From an uncultured Lachnospiraceae bacterium (GTDB lineage: Bacteria; Bacillota; Clostridia; Lachnospirales; Lachnospiraceae), in contig CAMUYQ010000013.1 of assembly GCA_947165025.1 (NCBI GenBank), positions 1 through 64,000 on the forward strand: a stretch of 64,000 nucleotides of DNA, in the 5' to 3' direction. Below, piece after piece: positions 1 to 8,281 of this stretch (positions are counted from its first letter, which is position 1; each line of letters opens with the position of its first letter). Under the pieces are notes generated by a model, which was not told where the DNA came from, ran no database searches, and saw only the letters and a list, made by a program, of their open reading frames with translations. Position numbers and translations under genes: made by a program.

Positions 1-38
1 TGCGTTTTGATCAAAAACCATCTTTTTCCACTTGACTT

Positions 39-479
39 CTAATAGTTAGTCTCCACTATTATCAGTTCTTCTTTTCTGACTGACCGCTCATCCTGCGCCC
101 CTTCCACATGGAACGCGTTAAGAACGGGAGCATCTTCCTTCTCAAGCGACAGTATCAGGTATGTCGCCCTCGGATCATTTGCAAGCCGCTTGTCCTCTTC
201 AGACGGACGCGACGGTGTCTCGGGATGCGAGTGCCAGTTGCCGAGCGGCACAAGCCCGTTTGCTCTCATATCCTTGACAGCGGCAAGCTGTTCTTTCGGA
301 TCGATCGAAAAATGCTCATTCGTATGATCCGTGTTTGTAAGCAGATAAACTTTCTCTATGCTTCTTGATCCGTCATCGGACTCTCTTCCGGCGATCAGAC
401 CGCACGCCTCATCGGGGCGTTGCGAAAGTGCATACTCAAGTATCCTGTCAAAATCGGAGCGTCTGATAGTTATTCTCAT
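39..479 (-). CDS. JAMM/MPN+ metallopeptidase (Mec/HcyD-like)
   Basis: Zinc peptidase of the JAMM (M67) family, 146 residues. The catalytic set is visible: Glu24 in DEACGLIAG, then His83-x-His85-Pro and Ser93-x2-Asp96 (the HxHP-x7-SxxD motif). Small bacterial members such as Mec of Mycobacterium and HcyD of Wolinella trim or cut the C-terminus of ubiquitin-like sulfur carriers. It is the last gene of the sulfur operon, 10 bases after the MoeB-like gene and close to the MoaD-like carrier whose C-terminus extends past Gly-Gly, so that carrier is the likely substrate (inference). I chose ATG at 479 (MRITIRR) over the in-frame codon at 512, because 512 would overlap the previous gene and 479 has an AGGG-type site upstream. 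Confidence 0.88.
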   Translation of the reverse strand: MRITIRRSDFDRILEYALSQRPDEACGLIAGRESDDGSRSIEKVYLLTNTDHTNEHFSIDPKEQLAAVKDMRANGLVPLGNWHSHPETPSRPSEEDKRLANDPRATYLILSLEKEDAPVLNAFHVEGAQDERSVRKEELIIVETNY

Positions 480-489
480 GATCTTCGCC

Positions 490-1299
490 CTATAAATGCA
501 TATCACATGCAATCTGTTCGTAGTCTATAAGTTCCGTGATCGTCGGAGTATCCGAACATACCGCACAACCCTTTCCTCTCGGCGGAAGCTTGATCTTATG
601 AAATTCCATTTTCAGTGCGTCGTATGTGAGAAGATATCCTGAAAGAAGTTCTCCGACACCGGTAATGTACTTGACCGCTTCCATAGCCTGGAGCGATCCT
701 ATAACGCCGCCCATTGCTCCGATGACGCCTGCCTGTTTACAGGTGGGAACCGCATCCTTTGGCGGAGGATTTTTGAAGATACAGCGGTAGCACGGACCTT
801 CTCCCGGAAGTATCGTCGTCAGCTGTCCCTTAAACCTTATGATCCCTGCATGTGAAAGAGGTTTCTTTGCCATCACGCATGCATCATTGATAAGGAACTT
901 GGCCGGGAAATTATCCGTTCCGTCCAGTATAAAATCATAGTCCTTAATAAGATCCATGATGTTCGCACTGCTCACAAAATCATAGTATGTGTTCACGGTC
1001 ACATCGGGATTGATCGCACGCATAGTCTCCGCTGCGGATTCAACCTTCTTTTTGCCGATATCGTTTGTCGTGTGAATGACCTGTCGCTGAAGATTTGACA
1101 GATCGACAACATCCGCATCAGCAATACCTATCGTCCCGACGCCTGCTGCCGCAAGATAAAGCGCAGCCGGGGCTCCTAGTCCTCCCGCACCGATTATGAG
1201 AACCTTTGCCGCAAGAAGCTTCTTCTGACCCTTTGCGCCGATCTCCTTTAAGATTATATGTCTCGAGTATCTCTCGAGCTGTTCGTTCGTAAACGGCAT
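490..1299 (-). CDS. MoeB/ThiF/HesA-type sulfur-carrier adenylyltransferase
   Basis: E1-like enzyme of 269 residues that adenylates the C-terminal glycine of a ThiS/MoaD-type carrier using ATP and supports thiocarboxylate formation. Visible features are the GAGGLG nucleotide loop (residues 37-42), the DADVVDLSNLQRQ segment, zinc-binding pairs C170-x2-C173 and C245-x2-C248, and the candidate catalytic cysteine C187 in VPTC. The length fits stand-alone MoeB/HesA proteins. Its ATG overlaps the stop of the MoaD-like carrier gene (TAATG), which implies translational coupling and a one-to-one partnership. A molybdopterin role is less likely because no other molybdenum cofactor genes are nearby. Confidence 0.9.
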   Translation of the reverse strand: MPFTNEQLERYSRHIILKEIGAKGQKKLLAAKVLIIGAGGLGAPAALYLAAAGVGTIGIADADVVDLSNLQRQVIHTTNDIGKKKVESAAETMRAINPDVTVNTYYDFVSSANIMDLIKDYDFILDGTDNFPAKFLINDACVMAKKPLSHAGIIRFKGQLTTILPGEGPCYRCIFKNPPPKDAVPTCKQAGVIGAMGGVIGSLQAMEAVKYITGVGELLSGYLLTYDALKMEFHKIKLPPRGKGCAVCSDTPTITELIDYEQIACDMHL

Positions 1300-1508
1300 T
1301 ACTGCGCGCCTCCTCCCATGAAATACAAGAACTCCACTTCGTCACCTTCGGATAATACATATGTTTCAAAAGCTCCCGAGTCGATGAACTCCTCGTTAAC
1401 CGATACCGTAACATACTGAGGTGTTTCAACGTTTTCCAACTCAATGAGAGCAGCAACGGTAAGCCCGTCCGCAACCTCTTTCTTTTCTCCAGCAACCGTG
1501 ATCTTCAT
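1299..1508 (-). CDS. MoaD/ThiS-type sulfur carrier with residues beyond Gly-Gly
   Basis: Small beta-grasp (ubiquitin-fold) protein of 69 residues. It starts like ThiS (MKITVAGEKKEV) and ends in FMGGGAQ. Carriers must end in Gly-Gly to be adenylated and thiocarboxylated; here Ala-Gln follow a GGG run at residues 65-67, so a peptidase has to remove the tail first. Two JAMM peptidases in the same operon could do this. The codons for the Gly run also supply the GGAGGAGG ribosome-binding site for the overlapping E1-like gene. A good site (AAAGGAG) precedes the start. A role in cysteine or methionine synthesis is inferred from the neighbours; a thiamine role is unlikely because no thi genes are present. 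Confidence 0.85.
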   Translation of the reverse strand: MKITVAGEKKEVADGLTVAALIELENVETPQYVTVSVNEEFIDSGAFETYVLSEGDEVEFLYFMGGGAQ

Positions 1509-1535
1509 AACACTCTGTCTCCTTTCGCAGTGATC

Positions 1536-2492
1536 CTAAATCACGTAAAACCAGTCTTCGCTCTGTTTGATCTCTTCCCTGACTATCTTGTCGTGAGTCC
1601 GGTATTCCATCTCCGGATTCTTGATGCTCACTCTTGTATTTGCCGGAACCGATGAGGTGATGAACGTATTACCTCCGATGATGCTGTTCTCACCGATCTC
1701 GGTATCACCGCCAAGAATGGACGCTCCGGCATATATCGTAACGTTGTCCTTTATGGTCGGATGTCTCTTTTTACCCGAAAGCTTCTGTCCGCCTCTTGTT
1801 GAAAGAGCACCTATCGTCACACCCTGGTATATCTTGACATTTTTGCCTATGACCGATGTCTCTCCGATAACTATCCCTGTTCCGTGATCGATGAAGAAAT
1901 ATTTGTCGATCGAAGCTCCGGGGTGAATGTCTATACCTGTTTCGGAATGCGCATACTCGGTCATGAGACGCGGTATGACAGGAACCTTCAAAAGATACAG
2001 TTCATGTGCCAGTCTGTACACTGTTATCGCCATCAGTCCCGGATAGGCAAGTATTATCTCCTCAAAACAGCCCGCCGCCGGATCCCCGTCATATGCTGCC
2101 AGAAGATCCGTTTCAATGTATTCCCTTATTACAGGGAGTTTGTAGAAAAACTCCCTGCATATCCTGTAGCTCTCCGCTTTACGTTCACTTTCGCTCATCG
2201 TTCCGCGGAGCCTGCAAAAATCAAGGGCCAGGTTTACCTGTTTATTCAGGTGATAAAAAATGTCCTCAATAGTTACCGCAAAAAAATTTCTCGGATTGTA
2301 TATCTTGAACGAACGGTCCCTGAAGTAGCCGGGGAACACGATACGGAACAGGTTTTTTACTATATCCCTGACTTCCGCCTTGTCGGGCTTGTTGAATATG
2401 TCGGCATCGTCTATGTTTTTCTGCTGCCTGAAATCGGCAAGCACTCTCTGAACGATACCGTCTATCTCTTCTTCCCTGATGATCTCTTCCAT
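1536..2492 (-). CDS. Serine O-acetyltransferase (EpsC/SrpH-like)
   Basis: Makes O-acetylserine from serine and acetyl-CoA, the acceptor for cysteine synthesis. About 318 residues: an alpha-helical N-terminal half followed by a left-handed beta-helix with hexapeptide repeats and the CysE-type segments SETGIDIHPGASID, FIDHGTGIVIGET and YQGVTIGALS. The long N-terminal part matches the EpsC type found with family 2A encapsulins rather than short CysE. I place the start at ATG 2492, which has AGGAG nine bases upstream; an in-frame TTG at 2519 would overlap the desulfurase stop. No cysteine synthase is present in the window, so the enzyme using its product here is unknown. Confidence 0.9.
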   Translation of the reverse strand: MEEIIREEEIDGIVQRVLADFRQQKNIDDADIFNKPDKAEVRDIVKNLFRIVFPGYFRDRSFKIYNPRNFFAVTIEDIFYHLNKQVNLALDFCRLRGTMSESERKAESYRICREFFYKLPVIREYIETDLLAAYDGDPAAGCFEEIILAYPGLMAITVYRLAHELYLLKVPVIPRLMTEYAHSETGIDIHPGASIDKYFFIDHGTGIVIGETSVIGKNVKIYQGVTIGALSTRGGQKLSGKKRHPTIKDNVTIYAGASILGGDTEIGENSIIGGNTFITSSVPANTRVSIKNPEMEYRTHDKIVREEIKQSEDWFYVI

Positions 2493-2511
2493 CGAGTCCA
2501 TCTCCTGTGCG

Positions 2512-4143
2512 TTAAGCAAATGTTCTGAGTACTTTCACAAGTGCATCAATATCATCCGGCGAGTTGTAAAGCGCCAGTGTCGGTCGAACGGACCCTTCAT
2601 AGCCGAAATGCCTGAGCACCGGCTGTGCGCAGTGGTGTCCCGTCCTTACAGCGATGCCATACGAATCAAGTCTTTTACCGACTTCCTCGTCCGAATATCC
2701 ATCCAGTTTGAACGAAAGAACGGATGCCTTGTTAAGTGCGGTTCCGATAAGAGTAAGTCCCGGGATCCTTGTCATTTCCTTCATCGCATACTGCAGAAGT
2801 TCATGCTCCCATCTGTACACACAGGGCATACCGATCTCGGTCAGGTACGAAAGCGCCGCACCGAGTCCGACCGCATCTGCGATACTTCCCGTTCCCGCCT
2901 CAAACTTATTCGGGATGTCGTTGTAGATGGTCCTTTCGAAGGTCACATCAGCGATCATATTTCCGCCGCCGTGGTACGGTTCTGCCGCTTCAAGAAGTTC
3001 TCTCTTTCCGTACACAACACCTATACCCGTAGGTGCAAATATCTTGTGTCCCGAGAAAACGAAGAAGTCTGCATCAAGTGCCGATACGTTCACGGGAATA
3101 TGTGCCACCGACTGTGCGCCGTCTATGAGTATCCTCACTCCGTGCCTGTGTGCAACGGCGATCAGTTCCTCTACAGGCGTCACGGTTCCGAGCACGTTTG
3201 ACACATGCGTTACTGCAACAAACTTTGTCTGCTTCGTGAACAGCTTTTCATATTCGGACATGATCAGCTGTCCCGTCTCATCACACGGAATGACCTTGAT
3301 CACTGCGCCTGTTTTCTGCGCTATAAGCTGCCAGGGTACTATGTTGGCATGATGCTCCAGTATCGAAACTATGATCTCATCCCCGCTCTGGAGCTGAGGT
3401 TTAACATATGCATTTGCAACAAGGTTGATAGCCTCTGTCGTTCCTCTTACGAAGATGATCTCTTCCGACGAAGATGCACCGATAAAGTCTCTTACGATAT
3501 CCCTTGCAGATTCATATGCATCCGTGGATCTTGCCGCAAGAGTGTGAGCACCTCTGTGGACATTTGAGTTCTCATGCTCGTAGTAATAAGACAGCCTGTC
3601 AATGACCTGTCTCGGTCTCTGTGTCGTGGCTCCGTTGTCAAGCCACACGAGTTTGTTTCCGTTGATCCTCTCCGATAATATCGGAAAATCATCCCTGATC
3701 TGAGCAAGTGTCTTGCTTCCGATACGGATGCTGTCGTCCCTTGACGTTCCCTTTTCACTTTTCTCATCGGCTGATGACACATCTGCACCCTGAAGAGACG
3801 TGGGAACATCGATCCTTCGGTCGGCCTCAGCTGCCTCGGTCTTGGACTGTACGGTCGGAGCGTATGATTTTGGCGGCTCAGCCGCACTCTGATACGCAAA
3901 CGGATGCTCCCAATCGAACTCGGATGTGAGGAGGGGCCCGCTTGCGGGAAGAGTCCTTACTTCACCGCGAGGGTCCATCGACGAAGTCGATTCTATTGCC
4001 CGAGCGTCCTCTTCTACCGCAGGTACCGCTGCGTCGGGAACATCACCCGAAGGGGAATATGTAAGATCCTCTGTCAGATCCGGAAACATTGAATTGGCAA
4101 GTGCCGTCAGTTCCGTTACGTCGTAGGGATCAGTCATAGTCAT
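2512..4143 (-). CDS. SufS-like cysteine desulfurase, putative encapsulin cargo
   Basis: PLP enzyme that takes sulfur from cysteine as a persulfide. About 543 residues, much longer than SufS (about 410). The first 135 or so residues are low-complexity, rich in Ser, Pro, Glu and Asp, and look disordered; the catalytic domain follows (QIRDDFPIL onward). The PLP lysine lies in FSGHKIFAP and the catalytic cysteine is C505 in RTGHHCAQP. Residues 12-21, LTALANSMFP, resemble the LARLANEFFS-type motif reported in the disordered N-terminus of desulfurases loaded into family 2A encapsulins. The start (4143, or 4137 two codons on) overlaps the end of the shell gene, as expected for co-assembled proteins. 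Cargo function is inferred from this motif and the gene order. Confidence 0.93.
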   Translation of the reverse strand: MTMTDPYDVTELTALANSMFPDLTEDLTYSPSGDVPDAAVPAVEEDARAIESTSSMDPRGEVRTLPASGPLLTSEFDWEHPFAYQSAAEPPKSYAPTVQSKTEAAEADRRIDVPTSLQGADVSSADEKSEKGTSRDDSIRIGSKTLAQIRDDFPILSERINGNKLVWLDNGATTQRPRQVIDRLSYYYEHENSNVHRGAHTLAARSTDAYESARDIVRDFIGASSSEEIIFVRGTTEAINLVANAYVKPQLQSGDEIIVSILEHHANIVPWQLIAQKTGAVIKVIPCDETGQLIMSEYEKLFTKQTKFVAVTHVSNVLGTVTPVEELIAVAHRHGVRILIDGAQSVAHIPVNVSALDADFFVFSGHKIFAPTGIGVVYGKRELLEAAEPYHGGGNMIADVTFERTIYNDIPNKFEAGTGSIADAVGLGAALSYLTEIGMPCVYRWEHELLQYAMKEMTRIPGLTLIGTALNKASVLSFKLDGYSDEEVGKRLDSYGIAVRTGHHCAQPVLRHFGYEGSVRPTLALYNSPDDIDALVKVLRTFA

Positions 4144-5086
4144 AGTATTCACCCACTTCCACGTCCTCAAGCACAGCTATGGCGTCATCTGCAAGGATGG
4201 CTACGGAGCAGTACAGTGACAACAGATAGGATGCAACTCCTTTATCATCTATTCCGCGGAAACGAACCGACAGACCTCTTGAATGTTCATTCTTCAGACC
4301 GGCCTGGAACAGACCGATGACTCCGCGCTTTGATTCACCTGTGCGGATAAGAAGAATGTTTGTCTTACCGCTCTGTGATGTCGGGTTCTTGAGTCCGTCA
4401 ACGAGAAGCTTGTCCGTAGGAATGATCGGAATACCTCTCCATGTAAGGAATGTTCCACCTGCGATGTTTACAACTACGGGCGGTACACCGCGTCTTGTGC
4501 ACTCTCTCTCGAATGCAGCGATAGCTCTGGGATGAGCAAGGAAGAACGAAGGCTCCTTCCATACCTTTGATATAAGCTCATCAAGATCATCGGGTGTGGG
4601 TGCTCCGTTGATCGTCTGGATACGCTGTGAATCCGGAACGTTCTTCAACAGACCGTAATCATCGTTATTTATCAGCTGGCTTTCCTGACGCTCGCGAAGT
4701 GACTCGATAGCAAGACCGAGCTGTTCCTGAACCTGATCGTATGGTGCGCTGTAAACATCCTCGATAGCCGTGTTTACGTTGATGATCGTAGAGATCGAAT
4801 TGAGAACGTACTCTCTCGGCTCTGTCTCATATTCAACAAAACCGGCGGGAATGATATCGCTCTTCTTTGTCTGTGAGCAAAGAACATCAAGAGGGGTCTC
4901 CCCTTCCACTACTTTGTTAACGCGGAAGATACCCGTCTCAAGCCCTTTGAACTCAAGGAATTTGGTAAGCCACTTAGGAGTGAGCGCTCCGTACTGGGGC
5001 TTTGTCTTTGTGACGTTCGCAAGATTATAAGCCGCTTTAGCCGAAAGCGCATTTATTCCTGCCTTGTTGTCTGCCTCTTTTGCCAT
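4130..5086 (-). CDS. Family 2A encapsulin shell protein (SrpI-like)
   Basis: HK97-fold shell protein of 318 residues, expected to self-assemble into a protein nanocompartment. The N-terminal arm (GALTPKWLTKFLEF then GIFRVNKV, around residues 38-60) and the AHPRAIAAFERECTRRG and RGVIGLFQAGLK stretches are typical of family 2 encapsulins. The length shows that the cyclic-nucleotide-binding insertion of family 2B is missing, so this is type 2A. It has the strongest ribosome-binding site of the operon (AAAGGAGG, eight bases before ATG), fitting a protein needed in many copies. A small inverted repeat (AACCT/AGGTT, 5106-5125) lies just upstream. The next gene is the cysteine desulfurase with a cargo-type N-terminus. 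Confidence 0.92.
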   Translation of the reverse strand: MAKEADNKAGINALSAKAAYNLANVTKTKPQYGALTPKWLTKFLEFKGLETGIFRVNKVVEGETPLDVLCSQTKKSDIIPAGFVEYETEPREYVLNSISTIINVNTAIEDVYSAPYDQVQEQLGLAIESLRERQESQLINNDDYGLLKNVPDSQRIQTINGAPTPDDLDELISKVWKEPSFFLAHPRAIAAFERECTRRGVPPVVVNIAGGTFLTWRGIPIIPTDKLLVDGLKNPTSQSGKTNILLIRTGESKRGVIGLFQAGLKNEHSRGLSVRFRGIDDKGVASYLLSLYCSVAILADDAIAVLEDVEVGEYYDYD

Positions 5087-5128
5087 TACTTGTTCCTCCT
5101 TTTTAAACCTGGTGCACTTTAGGTTGTT

Positions 5129-6589
5129 TTACAGACCGCCGCCTTCGTGCGAGAATATGATGTCCTTCATCGCATCCATTCCGCCTTTGAGGTTATACAA
5201 CGGTCCTTTATATCCTGCTTCGCGAAGCGTGTTGATCGCGAGGATACTCCTTTTACCTTCCTTACAGATGAATACCGTATCCACCTGAGGATCAAGTTCC
5301 TTCTGCCTTCTGGCAAGCTGTCCTATCGGGATCACAAGCGCATCCGGGAACTTGACTATCGCTCTTTCGTGAGGCTCCCTGACATCGATTATCGTCAGTT
5401 TCTCACTGTTCTCTATCCTGTGAGCAAGTTCTTCGGGGGTCAGTCCCTCGACACTCGACTCTTTTTCCTCTTCTCTCTTCAGTCCGCAGAAGTCTTCGTA
5501 ATCGATATCCTCCGGATGTGTGATCGAAGGACTGCTTCCGCACAGAGGACACTGATGCTTCTTACTGATATTCAACACGCTCGACCGGATCCCCATAGTA
5601 TCGATCGAAAGAAGTCTTCCCGATAGATGTTCACCGCATCCGATGATAAGCTTGAGAGCTTCATTTGCCTGTATGCTTCCCACTATCCCGGCAAGCGGGC
5701 TGATCGTGCCGCCCTCTGCACATGTCGGAACGAGCCCGGGCTCCGGCGGCTCGGGATACAGACATCGAAGACACGGGCCATCATCGTATCCGAATACCGC
5801 AACCTGTCCCTCGTACTGATAGATCGCCGCAAACACGAGCGGTATCCCCGAAAGGATACAGGCATCGTTTATCATGTATCTGGACTTGTAATTGTCCGTA
5901 CAGTCGATCACAAGATCGAAGCCTTCAATAAGTGACAGCACATTCTCGGAAGTCAGCATCTGATTTTCATCGATCACCGTTATGTTCCTGTCGATATTCC
6001 TGATCGTATCTCTTGCCGATGCAACCTTGGGACGTTTAACATCCCGCGATGAATGTATGACCTGGCTCTGAAGATTTCCGACAGAAACGACATCTGCGTC
6101 TATGACCTTGATAGTTCCGACACCCGCCGCAGCAAGGTACTGTATCACCGGAGATCCCAGAGCTCCGGCTCCCGCGACAACGACCTTAGCCGCCTTTATC
6201 CTCTTCTGTCCCTTTACACCTATCTCGCGAAGGAGAAGATGCTTGTTGAACCTGTCGATATCCTTGTCATCAAGGCTTATCTCTTTGATCCTCTCGTCGG
6301 ATATCAGTTTTTCTTCCGGAGCACCTCCGGCAACAAAAGGAAGGAGCAGTAATTCCGATACACCTTCAAGTGTCTTTTCATGTTCGGAAGCATCCGTTAC
6401 ATCCCTGCCGTCGGCAAATATCCTGATAAAACTTCTGAGATCCCCGTTCTGGTCATACAGTCCTTTTTTAGCATCCGGGAAACTATCCGTCAGTTCCGAA
6501 AGTATCTCAGAAACGGTGTTTTTATCTGTCTGAAATTCTGTTTTTCTTTCAAAAAACGATCGTAATGTCGCTGATATAACTACTCTCAT
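5129..6589 (-). CDS. MoaD/ThiS - ThiF/MoeB - rhodanese three-domain fusion
   Basis: 486-residue fusion of three sulfur-relay modules. Residues 1-89 form a MoaD-like beta-grasp carrier ending in LLLLPFVAGG (Gly88-Gly89). Residues about 108-365 are an E1-like adenylyltransferase with GAGALG (140-145), the zinc pairs CLRC and CPLC, and the candidate catalytic cysteine in VPTC. Residues about 390-486 are a rhodanese domain with active-site loop CKEGKRS (Cys near 442). Because the carrier's Gly-Gly is buried in a peptide bond to APEEK, the carrier could only be thiocarboxylated after cleavage, probably by the JAMM peptidase encoded one base upstream. In Wolinella the equivalent parts (HcyS, HcyF, HcyD) are separate proteins working with MetY. 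Confidence 0.9.
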   Translation of the reverse strand: MRVVISATLRSFFERKTEFQTDKNTVSEILSELTDSFPDAKKGLYDQNGDLRSFIRIFADGRDVTDASEHEKTLEGVSELLLLPFVAGGAPEEKLISDERIKEISLDDKDIDRFNKHLLLREIGVKGQKRIKAAKVVVAGAGALGSPVIQYLAAAGVGTIKVIDADVVSVGNLQSQVIHSSRDVKRPKVASARDTIRNIDRNITVIDENQMLTSENVLSLIEGFDLVIDCTDNYKSRYMINDACILSGIPLVFAAIYQYEGQVAVFGYDDGPCLRCLYPEPPEPGLVPTCAEGGTISPLAGIVGSIQANEALKLIIGCGEHLSGRLLSIDTMGIRSSVLNISKKHQCPLCGSSPSITHPEDIDYEDFCGLKREEEKESSVEGLTPEELAHRIENSEKLTIIDVREPHERAIVKFPDALVIPIGQLARRQKELDPQVDTVFICKEGKRSILAINTLREAGYKGPLYNLKGGMDAMKDIIFSHEGGGL

Positions 6590-6590
6590 C

Positions 6591-6980
6591 TCATGCTTCT
6601 TTCCGGCTGTCCATTATCCACAGCCTCATTCTTCCGCATCCTTCCTTCGTTACCGGTGCCAGCAGATATAGCATGGCAGGTATGACATTTTTCTCATCCT
6701 CTTCTGACATCACCGCAGGCGCATCAGGATGTGAATGGAAGAATCCCGTGATCTCGTAACCTTTCTTTCTGTAGGAAGATTCACATTCGTACAGTTCGAC
6801 AGGATCTATGCTGTATCGGTTATTGCTGCTGCTCGTGTTCGTAAGCTCGCAACACTCGTCTATCGAGCCGTCCGTCTTTGTAAATAACGCGGCACAGCAC
6901 TCACACGGATATGAGCTGTTTGCAAGATCGCAAAGTCTCTGTTTTATCTTTTTGTCTATCTTTACAACGTTACTGTTCAT
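6591..6980 (-). CDS. JAMM/MPN+ metallopeptidase (HcyD-like)
   Basis: 129-residue zinc peptidase of the JAMM family, with Glu27 in YPCECCA, His82-x-His84-Pro and Ser92-x2-Asp95. It differs from the JAMM protein at the far end of the operon and is cysteine-rich (six Cys in the first 44 residues). It overlaps metY by four bases (ATGA) and precedes the fusion gene by one base, so the trio MetY, JAMM and carrier/E1 copies the order of the Wolinella thiocarboxylate methionine pathway. Likely task: cut after Gly88-Gly89 of the fusion to release the carrier domain (inference). Confidence 0.88.
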   Translation of the reverse strand: MNSNVVKIDKKIKQRLCDLANSSYPCECCAALFTKTDGSIDECCELTNTSSSNNRYSIDPVELYECESSYRKKGYEITGFFHSHPDAPAVMSEEDEKNVIPAMLYLLAPVTKEGCGRMRLWIMDSRKEA

Positions 6981-8221
6981 TGTCTGCTTTCTCTTACCGC
7001 TTTGCGAAAATCATTTATCAGATCTTCTTTGTCTTCGATCCCGACACTGACCCGCACGGTGTCTTCGTAAACTCCGGCCGCTTCTGTCTCTGGAGCATCG
7101 GTATGTATATAGAGCGTTGACATCGGATGGATCACAAGTGTCCTGATGTCGCCTATGTTGCTGGCTATCCTGGCATATTTAAGTGAATTGATGATCCTGA
7201 AAGCTCTTTCCTTCGAACCTGCTCTGAATGAGAGTATCCCCCCGCCGTATCCTTTGAACTGCGTATCCACAAAAGAGTGATACGGATGATCTTCAAGTGT
7301 CAGGTAATTGACTGAGATATCATCTTCCCCGGAAAGTGCATGCGCAAGAGCATCTGCGTTTTCACATATCCTTTCCATTCTGAGCCCGAGCGTATCTACG
7401 CCGGTAAATGACAGATATGCGTTAACGGGAGCCATACACCCGCCGAGATTCTCCCACAGATCGGTCCGAAGCCTTAACAGGAATGCCATTTTTCCGTATT
7501 TTCTGTGACCGGAAAGCGCACTGTGTTTATTGAAATCCCAGCTGAACTTTCCGCCGTCCACTATGATCCCGCCGATAGCATTTCCGCCACCGTTGATGTA
7601 CTTGGACGTTGAATGTATTACTATGTCGGCACCGAACGAAAACGGTCTTACAAGATAAGGTGTTGCGGTTGTTGAATCCACAATGAGAGGGATCCCCGCA
7701 TTATGTGCAGCTTCGGAGGCTTCGTGTATATCAAGTACATTTAAGGAAGGATTACTGATCACCTCAGCGAAAACCGCTTTCGTTCGGTCCGTTACAAGCC
7801 TGTCTATATTTTCTTTGTTGATAACATCAGCAAACACCGTATGGATCCCGAGCTTCTCAAGATCGCGGAGCAGATCGAGCGTTCCGCCATACAGACCGGT
7901 TCCCGCTATGATCTCATCACCACTCTCACAAAGTGCAAGGAGTGTCGACGATATGGCAGCCATTCCGCTGCTTGTCGCTATCGCTCCGATCCCGCCTTCA
8001 AGTGCGTTTATCTTCTGTTCAAACGCAGCAACAGTTGGGTTTCCTATCCTCGTATACGCATATCCCATGCTTTTGTGAGCAAAAACTCTTTCGAGTTCTT
8101 CCATGCTCTCGTATTCAAAAGCCGTTACCTGCGATATCGGCGGAAGGATCTCCCGCTGGCCGAAACCATGCGCTTCTCCGGTATGAAGTAATCCTGTGTT
8201 GAATCCGCGGTCGTGTTGCAT
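6977..8221 (-). CDS. metY: O-acetylhomoserine sulfhydrylase (MetY type)
   Basis: PLP enzyme of the Cys/Met-metabolism family, 414 residues, making homocysteine from O-acetylhomoserine and a sulfur donor. Family features include FNTGLLHTGEAH at the start, the substrate-binding YTRIGNPTVAAFE segment and the PLP lysine in HSTSKYINGGG. The free-sulfide enzyme and the thiocarboxylate-using enzyme look alike in sequence, but adjacency to JAMM, carrier and E1 genes points to a protein-thiocarboxylate donor. It is the first gene of the nine-gene operon and has a perfect promoter 32 bases upstream. Only about 25 bases of leader are left, too short for an S-box or T-box. Confidence 0.93.
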   Translation of the reverse strand: MQHDRGFNTGLLHTGEAHGFGQREILPPISQVTAFEYESMEELERVFAHKSMGYAYTRIGNPTVAAFEQKINALEGGIGAIATSSGMAAISSTLLALCESGDEIIAGTGLYGGTLDLLRDLEKLGIHTVFADVINKENIDRLVTDRTKAVFAEVISNPSLNVLDIHEASEAAHNAGIPLIVDSTTATPYLVRPFSFGADIVIHSTSKYINGGGNAIGGIIVDGGKFSWDFNKHSALSGHRKYGKMAFLLRLRTDLWENLGGCMAPVNAYLSFTGVDTLGLRMERICENADALAHALSGEDDISVNYLTLEDHPYHSFVDTQFKGYGGGILSFRAGSKERAFRIINSLKYARIASNIGDIRTLVIHPMSTLYIHTDAPETEAAGVYEDTVRVSVGIEDKEDLINDFRKAVRESRQ

Positions 8222-8252
8222 TTGTGAGTGTCTCCCGATGTTAATTGAATGG

Positions 8253-8281
8253 ATTATATAACCATTTACCTACTATGTCAA
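8253..8281 (-). promoter_or_regulatory. Sigma-A promoter of the encapsulin/sulfur operon
   Basis: On the minus strand TTGACA (8276-8281) and TATAAT (8253-8258) match both consensus boxes, with a 17-base spacer. It is the only promoter-like sequence I noticed for the nine genes below it. Confidence 0.85.
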
